Below are positions 54,131 to 64,000 of a stretch of DNA of 64,000 nucleotides, one piece after another. A program made the translations under genes and the position numbers. This DNA comes from Ptiloglossa arizonensis (Eukaryota > Arthropoda > Insecta > Hymenoptera > Colletidae), in assembly GCF_051014685.1 (NCBI RefSeq), contig NW_027478486.1, positions 372,001 to 436,000 on the forward strand, in the 5' to 3' direction. The notes under the pieces are model-generated. The model searched no databases. It was not told where the DNA came from and worked only from the letters and a program-made list of their open reading frames with translations. Within the stretch, counting starts at the first letter, position 1. Each line of letters starts with the position of its first letter.

Positions 54131-55455
54131 ATATGGGAGTTTGAAGTTAAGGAATGGTTGAGAAACCATCAAAATTTTCGCTGGTCTGATACTCGAAACC
54201 AACAACTGGAATGGCCTAGGGGAAAAGTACACACACCATTGTAATCGGACTAGTTTCTACTTTCAGATGCAACAGGAATTTCTCGAGTTCGTCAATGCGT
54301 TCGCGAGATATGGGGGTTTGAAGTTAAGGAATGGTTGAGAAACCATCAAAATTTTCGCAAGTCTGATACTCCAAACCAATAACTACAAAGGCCTAGGGGA
54401 AAAATACACATACCGTTATAATCGGGCGACTTTCCACTTTCACATGCAACAGGAATTTCTCGAGTTCGTCAATCCGTTCGCGAGGTATGGGAGTTTGAAG
54501 TTAAGGAATGGTTGAGAAACCATCAAAATTTTCGCTGGTCTGATACCCGAAACGAATAACTACTATGGCCTGGGGCAAAAATACACATACCGTTGTAATC
54601 GGGAGAGTTTCTACTTCCAGATGCAACAGAAATTTTTCGAGTTCGTCAAACCGTTCGCGAGATATGGGAGTTCGAAGTTAAGGAATGGTTGAGAAACCAT
54701 CACAATTTTCGCAAGTCTGATACCCGAAACCAATAACTACTATGGCCTGGGGCAAAAATACACATACCGTTGTAATCGGGCGAGTTTCTGCTTTCAGATG
54801 CAACAGGAATTTCTCGAGTTCGTCAATCCGTTCGCGAGATATGGGAGTTTGAAGTTAAGGAATGGTTGAGAAACCATCAAAATTTTCGGTGGTCTGATAC
54901 TCGAAACCAACAACTGGAATGGCTTAGGGGAAAAGTACACACACCATTGTAATCGGGCGAGTTTCTACTTTGAGATGCAACAGGAATTTCTCGAGTTCGT
55001 CCTTCCGTTCGCGAGATATGGGAGTTTGAAATTAAGGAATGGTTGAGAAACCATCAAAATTTTCGCAAGTCTGATACTCGAAACCAATAACTACAATGGC
55101 CTAGGGCAAGAATACAAATACCATTGTTATCGGGCGAGATTCTGCTTTCAGATGCAACAGGAATTTCTCGAGTTCGTCAAACCGTTCGCGAGATATGGGA
55201 GTTTGAAATTAAGGAATGGTTGAGAAACCATCACAATTTTCGCAAGTCTGATACCCGAAACCAATAACTACTATGGCCTGGGGCAAAAATACACATACCG
55301 TTGTAATCGGGCGAGTTTCCACCGTCAGATGCAACAGGAATTTCTCGAGTTCGTCTATCCGTTCGCGAGATATGGGAGTTTGAAGTTATGGAATGGTTGA
55401 GAAACCATCAAAATTGTCGCAATTGTGATGCTAGAAACGAATAACAGGAATGGCA
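54130..55455. repeat. 7.5-monomer block, right copy
   Basis: Counterpart of 51480-52800. The start of the same block appears again near 63.48 kb (AACAACTGGA at 51549, 54201 and 63579), so there are at least three copies, the last cut by the window edge. Confidence 0.8.
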
Positions 55456-57618
55456 TAGGGGGAAAACACACATATCTTTGTAATCGGGCGAGTTTCTACT
55501 TTCAGGTGCAACAGGAATTTCTCGAGTTCGTCAATCCGTTCGCGAGATATGGGTGTTTGAAGTTAAGGAACGGTTGAGAAACCATTAAAATTTTCGCAAG
55601 TCTGATACTCGAAACCAATAACTACAAAGGCCTAGGGGAAAATACACATACCTTTGTAATCGGGCGAGTTTCTACTTTCAGATGCAACAGGAATTTCTCG
55701 AGTTCGTCAATCCTTTCGAGATATATGGGAGTTTGAAGCTAAGGAATGGTTGAGAAACCATCAAAATTTTCGCAAGTCTGATACTCGAAACCAATAACTA
55801 CTATGGCCTAGGGCAAATATACACATACCGTTGTAATCGGGCGAGTTTCTACTTTCAGATGCAACAGGAATTTCTCGAGTTCGTCAATGTGTTCGCGAGA
55901 TATGGGAATTTGAAGTTAAGGAATGCTTGAGAAACCATCAAAATTTTCGCAAGTCTGATACTCGAAACAAATAACTACTATGGCCTAGGGCAAAAATACA
56001 CATACCGTTGTAATCGGGCGAGTCTCTGCTTTCAGATGCAATTGGGAATTCTCGAGTTCGTCAATCCGTTCGCGAGATATGGGAGTTTGAAGTTAAGGAA
56101 TGGTTGAGGAACCATCACAATTTCCGCAAGTCTGATACTCGAAACCAGTAACTACTATGGCCTAGGGTAATAATACAAATACCATTGTAATCGGGCGAGA
56201 TTCTGCTTTCAGATGCAAGAGGAATTTCTCGAGTTCGTCAAACCGTTCGCGAGATACGGGAGTTTGAAATTAAGGAATGGTTGAGAAACCATCACAATTT
56301 TCGCAAGTCTGATACCCGAAACCAATAACTACTATGGCGTGGGGCAAAAATACACATACCGTTGTAATCGGGGCGAGTTTCTGCTTTCAGATGCAATAGG
56401 AAATTCTCGAGTGCGTCAATCCGTTCGCGAGATATGGGAGTTTGAAGTTAAGGAATGGTTGAGGAACCATCACAATTTCCGCAAGTCTGATACTCGAAAC
56501 AAATAACTGGAACGGCCTAGGGGAAAAGTACACCCACCATTGTAAACGGGCGGGTTTCTACTTTCAGATACAACAGGAATTTCTCGAGTTCGTCAATGCG
56601 TTCGCAAGATATGGTAGTTTGAAGTTAAGGAATGGCTGAGAAATCATCAAAATTTTCGCAAGACTGATACACGAAACCAATAACTGGAATGGCCTAGGGG
56701 AAAAGTACAACACCATTGTATTCGGGCTAGTTTCTACTTTCAGATGCAACAGGAATTTCTCGAGTTCGTCAATCAGTTCGCGAGATATGGGAGTTTGAAG
56801 TTAAGGAATGGTTGAGAAACCATCAAAATTTTCGCAAGTCTGATACTCGAAACCAATAAGTAATATAGCCTAGGGCAAAAATGCACATACCGTTGTAATC
56901 GGGCGAATTTCGGCTTTCAGATGCAACAGGAATTTCTCGAGTTCGTCAATCCGTTCGCAAGATATGGGAGTTTGAAGTTAAGGAATGGTTGAGAAACCAT
57001 CAAAATTTTCGCAAGTCTGATACCCGAAACCAATAACTACTATGCCCTAGGGCAAAAATACACATACCGTTGTAATCGGGCGAGTCTCTGCTTTCAGATG
57101 CAATAGGAAATTCTCGAGTTCGTCAATCCGTTCGCGAGATATGGGAGTTTGAAGTTAAGGAATGGTTGAGGAACCATCACAATTTCCGCAAGTCTGATAC
57201 TCGAAACAAGTAACTGGAACGGCCTAGGGGAAAAGTACACCCACCATTGTAATCGGGCGGGTTTCTACTTTCAGATACAACAGAAATTCCTCGAGTTCGT
57301 CAATGCGTTCGCAAGATATGGTAGTTTGAAGTTAAGGAATGGCTGAGAAATCATCAAAATTTTCGCAAGACTGATACTCGAATCCAATAACTGGAATGGC
57401 CTAGGGGAAATGTACACACACCATTGTAACCGGGCGAGTTTCTACTTTCAGATGCAACCGGAATTTCTCGAGTTCGTCAATCCTTTCGAGATATATGGGA
57501 GTTTGAAGTTAAGGAATGGTTGAGAAACCATCAAAATTTTCGCAAGTCTGATACTCGAAACCAATAACTGCTATGGCCTAGGGCAAAAATACACATACCG
57601 TTGTAATCGGGCGAATTT
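55455..57618. repeat. Composite of 45-48 kb monomer blocks
   Basis: ~55455-55700 resembles ~45730-45970 (offset 9729 at the TGTTTGAAGT marker). ~55830-56010 resembles ~47160-47340. 56018-56630 resembles 48057-48660. 56436-56902 resembles 47590-48056. All satellite. Confidence 0.7.
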
Positions 57619-58679
57619 CGGCTTTCAGATGCAACAGGAATTTCTCGAGTTCGTCAATCCGTTCGCAAGATATGGGAGTTTGAAGTTAAGGAATGGTTGA
57701 GAAACCATCAAAATTTTCGCAAGTCTGATACCCGAAACCAATAACTACTATGGCCTAGGGCAAAAATACACATAACGTTGTAATCGGGCGAGTCTCTGCT
57801 TTCAGATGCAATTGGGAATTCTCGAGTTCGTCAATCCGTTCGCGAGATATGGGAGTTTGAAGTTAAGGAATGGTTGAGGAACCATCACAATTTCCGCAAG
57901 TCTGATACTCGAAACCAGTAACTACTATGGCCTAGGGTAATAATACAAATACCATTGTAATCGGGCGAGATTCTGCTTTCAGATGCAAGAGGAATTTCTC
58001 GAGTTCGTCAAACCGTTCGCGAGATACGGGAGTTTGAAATTAAGGAATGGTTGAGAAACCATCACAATTTTCGCAAGTCTGATACCCGAAACCAATAACT
58101 ACTATGGCGTGGGGCAAAAGTACACATACCGTTGTAATCGGGGCGAGTTTCTGCTTTCAGATGCAATAGGAAATTCTCGAGTGCGTCAATCCGTTCGCGA
58201 GATATGGGAGTTTGAAGTTAAGGAATGGTTGAGGAACCATCACAATTTCCGCAAGTCTGATACTCGAAACAAATAACTGGAACGGCCTAGGGGAAAAGTA
58301 CACCCACCATTGTAAACGGGCGGGTTTCTACTTTCAGATACAACAGGAATTTCTCGAGTTCGTCAATGCGTTCGCAAGATATGGTAGTTTGAAGTTAAGG
58401 AATGGCTGAGAAATCATCAAAATTTTCGCAAGACTGATACACGAAACCAATAACTGGAATGGCCTAGGGGAAATGTACACACACCATTGTAACCGGGCTA
58501 GTTTCTACTTTCAGATGCAACAGGAATTTCTCGAGTTCGTCAATCAGTTCGCGAGATATGGGAGTTTGAAGTTAAGGAATGGTAGAGACCATCAAAATTT
58601 TCGCAAGTCTGATACTCGAAACCAATAACTGCTATGGCCTAGGGCAAAAATACACATACCGTTGTAATCGGGCGAATTT
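57619..58679. repeat. 6-monomer HOR, tandem copy 1
   Basis: Unit of 1061 bp bounded by the CGGCTTTCAG monomer (57619, 58680, 59741). It contains the CATAACGTTG monomer (57771), the GTAATAATACAAAT monomer and a monomer with one extra G in the box region (CGGGGCGAG, 58140). Confidence 0.85.
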
Positions 58680-59740
58680 CGGCTTTCAGATGCAACAGGA
58701 ATTTCTCGAGTTCGTCAATCCGTTCGCAAGATATGGGAGTTTGAAGTTAAGGAATGGTTGAGAAACCATCAAAATTTTCGCAAGTCTGATACCCGAAACC
58801 AATAACTACTATGGCCTAGGGCAAAAATACACATAACGTTGTAATCGGGCGAGTCTCTGCTTTCAGATGCAATTGGGAATTCTCGAGTTCGTCAATCCGT
58901 TCGCGAGATATGGGAGTTTGAAGTTAAGGAATGGTTGAGGAACCATCACAATTTCCGCAAGTCTGATACTCGAAACCAGTAACTACTATGGCCTAGGGTA
59001 ATAATACAAATACCATTGTAATCGGGCGAGATTCTGCTTTCAGATGCAAGAGGAATTTCTCGAGTTCGTCAAACCGTTCGCGAGATACGGGAGTTTGAAA
59101 TTAAGGAATGGTTGAGAAACCATCACAATTTTCGCAAGTCTGATACCCGAAACCAATAACTACTATGGCGTGGGGCAAAAGTACACATACCGTTGTAATC
59201 GGGGCGAGTTTCTGCTTTCAGATGCAATAGGAAATTCTCGAGTGCGTCAATCCGTTCGCGAGATATGGGAGTTTGAAGTTAAGGAATGGTTGAGGAACCA
59301 TCACAATTTCCGCAAGTCTGATACTCGAAACAAATAACTGGAACGGCCTAGGGGAAAAGTACACCCACCATTGTAAACGGGCGGGTTTCTACTTTCAGAT
59401 ACAACAGGAATTTCTCGAGTTCGTCAATGCGTTCGCAAGATATGGTAGTTTGAAGTTAAGGAATGGCTGAGAAATCATCAAAATTTTCGCAAGACTGATA
59501 CACGAAACCAATAACTGGAATGGCCTAGGGGAAATGTACACACACCATTGTAACCGGGCTAGTTTCTACTTTCAGATGCAACAGGAATTTCTCGAGTTCG
59601 TCAATCAGTTCGCGAGATATGGGAGTTTGAAGTTAAGGAATGGTAGAGACCATCAAAATTTTCGCAAGTCTGATACTCGAAACCAATAAGTAATATAGCC
59701 TAGGGCAAAAATGCCCATACCGTTGTAATCGGGCGAATTT
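58680..59740. repeat. 6-monomer HOR, tandem copy 2
   Basis: Near-identical to copy 1 (CATAACGTTG at 58832, extra-G monomer at 59201). It differs near its end, with AATAAGTAATATAGCC where copy 1 ends in AATAACTGCTATGGCC. Both copies contain the shortened TGGTAGAGACC form. Confidence 0.85.
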
Positions 59741-60640
59741 CGGCTTTCAGATGCAACAGGAATTTCTCGAGTTCGTCAATCCGTTCGCAAGATATGTGAG
59801 TTTGAAGTTAAGGAATGGTTGAGAAACCATCAAAATTTTCGCAAGTCTGATACCCGAAACCAATAACTACTATGCCCTAGGGCAAAAATACACATACCGT
59901 TGTAATCGGGCGAGTCTCTGCTTTCAGATCCAATAGGAAATTCTCGAGATCGTCAATCCGTTCGCGAGATATGGGAGTTTGAAGTTAAGGAATGGTTGAG
60001 GAACCATCACAATTTTCGCAAGTCTGATACTCGAAACCAGTAACTACTATGCCCTAGGGTAATAATACAAATACCATTGTAATCGGGCGAGATTCTGCTT
60101 TCAGATGCAAGAGGAATTTCTCGAGTTCGTCAAACCGTTCGCGAGATATGGGAGTTTGAAATTAAGGAATGGTTGAGAAACCATCACAATTTTCGCAAGT
60201 CTGATACCCGAAACCAATAACTACTATGGCGTGGGGCAAAAATACACATACCGTTGTTATCGGGGCGAGTTTCTGCTTTCAGATGCAATAGGAAATTCTC
60301 GAGTGCGTCAATCCGTTGGCGAGATATGGGAGTTTGAAGTTAAGGAATGGTTGAGGAACCATCACAATTTCCGCAAGTCTGATACTCGAAACAAGTAACT
60401 GGAACGGCCTAGGGGAAAAGTACACCCACCATTGTAATCGGGCGGGTTTCTACTTTCAGATACAACAGGAATTTCTCGAGTTCGTCAATGCGTTCGCAAG
60501 ATATGGTAGTTTGAAGTTAAGGAATGGCTGAGAAATCATCAAAATTTTCGCAAGACTGATACTCGAATCCAATAACTGGAATGGCCTAGGGGAAATGTAC
60601 ACACACCATTGTAACCGGGCGAGTTTCTACTTTCAGATGC
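59741..60640. repeat. 6-monomer HOR, diverged partial copy 3
   Basis: Keeps the 1061-bp spacing (extra-G monomer at 60262) but carries ATGCCCTAGGG and lacks the CATAACG and ATTGGGAATT variants. It departs near 60.55-60.65 kb into monomers like those at 48.7-48.85 and 57.4-57.5 kb. Its left part resembles 56911 onward (offset 2830). Confidence 0.75.
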
Positions 60641-60912
60641 AACCGGAATTTCTCGAGTTCGTCAATCCTTTCGAGATATATGGGAGTTTGAAGTTAAGGA
60701 ATGGTTGAGAAACCATCAAAATTTTCGCAAGTCTGATACTCGAAACCAATAACTGCTATGGCCTAGGGCAAATATACACATACCGTTGTAATCGGGCGAG
60801 TTTCTACTTTCAGATGCAACAGGAATTTCTCGAGTTCGTCAATGTGTTCGCGAGATATGGGAATTTGAAGTTAAGGAATGCTTGAGAAACCATCAAAATT
60901 TTCGCAAGTCTG

Positions 60913-63900
60913 ATACTCGAAACAAATAACTACTATGGCCTAGGGCAAAAATGCACATACCGTTGTAATCGGGCGAGTTTCTGCTTTCAGATGCAACAGG
61001 AATGTCTCGAGTTCGTCAATCCGTTCGCGAGATATGGGAGTTTGAAGTTAAGGAATGGTTGAGAAACCATCAAAATTTTCGCTGGTCTGAAACACGAAAC
61101 CAATAACTGGAATGGCCTAGGGGAAAAGTACAACACCATTGTAATCGGGCTAGTTTCTACTTTCAGATGCAACAGGAAATTCTCGAGTTCGTCAATCAGT
61201 TCGCGAGATATGGGAGTTTGAAGTTAAGGAATGGTTGAGAAACCATCAAAACTTTCGCAAGTCTGATACTCGAAACCAATAAGTAATATAGCCTAGGGCA
61301 AAAATGCACATACCGTTGTAATCGGGCGAATTTCGGCTTTCAGATGCAACAGGAATTTCTCGAGTTCGTCAATCCGTTCGCAAGATATGGGAGTTTGAAG
61401 TTAAGGAATGGTTGAGAAACCATCAAAATTTTCGCTGGTCTGATACTCGAAACCAACAACTCGAATGGCCTAGGGGAAAAATACACATACCGTTGTAATC
61501 GGGCGACTTTCCACTTTCACATGCAACAGGAATTTCTCGAGTTCGTCAATCCGTTCGCGAGATATGGGAGTTTGAAGTTAAGGAATGGTTGAGAAACCAT
61601 CAAAATTTTCGCTGGTCTGATACCCGAAACGAATAACTACTATGGCCTGGGGCAAAAATACACATACCGTTGTAATCGGGAGAGTTTCTACTTCCAGATG
61701 CAACAGAAATTTTTCGAGTTCGTCAATCCGTTCGCGAGATATGGGAGTTCGAAGTTAAGGAATGGTTGAGAAACCATCACAATTTTCGCAAGTCTGATAC
61801 CCGAAACCAATAACTACTATGGCCTGGGGCAAAAACACACACACTATTATAATCGTGCGAGTTTCTACTTTCAGATGCAACAGGAATTTCTCGAGTTCGT
61901 CAATGCGTTCGCGAGATATGGGAATTTGAGGTTAAGGAATGCTTGAGAAACCATCAAAATTTTCGCAAGTCTGATACTCGAAACCAATAACTACTATGGC
62001 CTAGGGCAAAAATGCACATACCGTTGTAATCGGGCGAGTTTCTGCTTTCAGATGCAACAGGAATTTCTCGAGTTCGTCAAACCGTTCGCGAGATATAGGA
62101 GTTTGAAGTTAAGGAATGGTTGAAAAACCATCCAAATTTTCGCTGGTCTGATACACGAAACCAATAACTGGAATGGCCTAGGGGAAAAGTACACACACCA
62201 TTGTAATCGGGCTAGCTTCTACTTTCAGATGCAACAGGTATATCTCGAGTTCGTCAATCAGTTCGCGAGATATGGGAGTTTGAAGTTAAGGAATGGTTGA
62301 GAAACCATCAAAATTTTCGCAAGTCTGATACTCGAAACCAACAACTCGAATGGCCTAGGGGAAAAATACACATACCGTTGTAATCGGGCGACTTTCCACT
62401 TTCACATGCAACAGGAATTTCTCGAGTTCGTCAATCCGTTCGCGAGATATGGGAGTTTGAAGTTAAGGAATGGTTGAGAAACCATCAAAATTTTCGCTGG
62501 TCTGATACCCGAAACGAATAACTACTATGGCCTGGGGCAAAAATACACATACCGTTGTAATCGGGAGAGTTTCTACTTCCAGATGCAACAGAAATTTTTC
62601 GAGTTCGTCAATCCGTTCGCGAGATATGGGAGTTCGAAGTTAAGGAATGGTTGAGAAACCATCACAATTTTCGCAAGTCTGATACCCGAAACCAATAACT
62701 ACTATGGCCTGGGGCAAAAATACACACACTATTATAATCGTGCGAGTTTCTACTTTCAGATGCAACAGGAATTTCTCGAGTTCGTCAATGCGTTCGCGAG
62801 ATATGGGAATTTGAGGTTAAGGAATGCTTGAGAAACCATCAAAATTTTCGCAAGTCTGATACTCGAAACCAATAACTACTATGGCCTAGGGCAAAAATGC
62901 ACATACCGTTGTAATCGGGCGAGTTTCTGCTTTCAGATGCCACAGGAATTTCTCGAGTTCGTCAAACCGTTCGCGAGATATAGGAGTTTGAAGTTAAGGA
63001 ATGGTTGAGAAACCATCCAAATTTTCGCTGGTCTGATACACGAAACCAATAACTGGAATGGCCTAGGGGAAAAGTACACACACCATTGTAATCGGGCTAG
63101 TTTCTACTTTCAGATGCAACAGGTATATCTCGAGTTCGTCAATCAGTTCGCGAGATATGGGAGTTTGAAGTTATGGAATGGTTGAGAAACCATCAAAATT
63201 GTCGCAACTGTGATGCTAGAAACGAATAACAGGAATGGCCTAGGGGAAAAGTACACACGCCATTGTAGTCGGACTAGTTTCTACTTTCAGATGCAACAGG
63301 AATTTCTCGAGTTCGTCAATCCGTTCGCGAGATATGGGAGTTTGAAGTTAAGGAATGGTTGAGAAACCATCAAAATTTTCGCAAGTCTGATTCTCGAAAC
63401 CAATAACTACTATGGCCTAGTGCAAAAATGTACATACCGTTGTAATCGGGCGAGTTTCTGCTTTCAGATGCAACAGGAATTTCTCGAGTTCGTCAATCCG
63501 TTCGCGAGATATGGGAGTTTGAAGTTAAGGAATGGTTGAGAAACCATCAAAATTTTCGCTGGTCTGATACTCGAAACCAACAACTGGAATGGCCTAGGGG
63601 AAAAGTACACACACCATTGTAATCGGACTAGTTTCTACTTTCAGATGCAACAGGAATTTCTCGAGTTCGTCAATGCGTTCGCGAGATATGGGGGTTTGAA
63701 GTTAAGGAATGGTTGAGAAACCATCAAAATTTTCGCAAGTCTGATACTCCAAACCAATAACTACAAAGGCCTAGGGGAAAAATACACATACCGTTGTAAT
63801 CGGGCGACTTTCCACTTTCACATGCAACAGGAATTTCTCGAGTTCGTCAATCCGTTCGCGAGGTATGGGAGTTTGAAGTTAAGGAATGGTTGAGAAACCA

Positions 63901-64000
63901 TCAAAATTTTCGCTGGTCTGATACCCGAAACGAATAACTACTATGGCCTGGGGCAAAAATACACATACCGTTGTAATCGGGAGAGTTTCTACTTCCAGAA
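60913..64000. repeat. ~3-kb block, right copy, with 5-monomer repeat
   Basis: Counterpart of 49060-51980. Its internal repeat is five monomers (885 bp: TACCCGAAAC at 61621 and 62506), where the left copy has four. The extra monomer (AATGCGTTCGCGAG with GAATTTGAGG) is at ~61890 and again at ~62780. The block runs off the window. Confidence 0.8.

Larger units (their letters stand above)
1..64000. repeat. 177-bp satellite DNA array, whole window
   Basis: Anchoring on the motif AGTTCGTCAA gives starts at 1, 178, 355, 532, 709 and 886, so the spacing is exactly 177. The last anchor I checked is at 63841. That distance fits 361 monomers minus 57 bp of net deletion. A typical monomer has 73 G+C of 177 bases. 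All monomers I read lie head-to-tail in one orientation, and I found no interruption by unrelated sequence. Most monomers carry one XhoI (CTCGAG), one NruI (TCGCGA) and one AvrII (CCTAGG) site, so these enzymes should give a 177-bp ladder. Length, homogeneity and higher-order structure are typical of centromeric or pericentromeric satellites. The centromere role is inferred, and I do not recognise the family. Confidence 0.98.

Noticed and set aside
1..64000. CRISPR-like array of regular repeats
   Set aside because: The whole 177-bp unit is repeated. There are no short identical repeats separated by unique spacers, and no cas genes.
1..64000. Tandem small RNA, 5S rRNA or tRNA gene cluster
   Set aside because: I see no 5S internal control region, tRNA A/B boxes or T-run terminators in the monomer.
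1..64000. Human alpha satellite (171 bp)
   Set aside because: The period is 177 and the monomer sequence does not align beyond the short box-like motif.
1..64000. Transposon insertions or inverted monomers
   Set aside because: Register, followed by anchors across the window, is never broken by unrelated sequence, and I found no reverse-oriented AGTTCGTCAA anchor. A dot-plot would be needed to exclude very small inversions.

Overview
The whole window is one uninterrupted tandem satellite array. The monomer is 177 bp (about 41% GC). It repeats in the same orientation from base 1 to base 64000, giving about 361 complete monomers plus a partial one at the right edge. I see no unique sequence, transposon, RNA gene, microsatellite, telomere repeat or inverted monomer. 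I support no protein gene: 177 is 3 x 59, so reading frames stay in phase from monomer to monomer and give open stretches of 60-141 codons that are only translated satellite. The sequence is eukaryotic and looks like centromeric or pericentromeric heterochromatin from a long-read assembly. I do not recognise the satellite family and cannot name the organism. It is not human alpha satellite, and it does not resemble my memory of the Arabidopsis 178-bp or maize CentC repeats.

Layout. (A) 1 to ~5.75 kb: three iterations of a higher-order repeat (HOR), nominally 13 monomers; copy 1 has only 9. (B) ~5.75-12.64 kb: a mixed low-order region with a 9-monomer (1593 bp) duplication and dimer-spaced local repeats. 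(C) 12.64-16.53 kb: two tandem copies of an 11-monomer (1945 bp) unit. (D) 16.34-17.75 kb returns to type A. (E) ~17.77-30.16 kb: a second copy of ~1.85-14.42 kb, a segmental duplication of about 12.4 kb that differs by whole-monomer gains and losses. (F) ~30.2-41 kb: a more diverged zone with short 5-, 6- and 9-monomer repeats and about three times the net length drift per monomer. (G) ~41-64 kb: a different HOR family with nested duplications, including a 6-monomer unit amplified near 57.6-60.6 kb and a block at ~49.06-52.0 kb repeated at ~60.9-64.0 kb.

Two elements recur in the monomer and are the best candidates for function. One is a 17-bp motif at monomer positions 126-142 that resembles the mammalian CENP-B box (7 of 9 core positions). 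It exists as an intact (CCGTTG) and a broken (CCATTG) form, arranged in a fixed order within the HOR. The other is a perfect 6-bp stem, 4-nt loop dyad at positions 46-61. All block boundaries were read by eye and are approximate to tens of bases unless stated.
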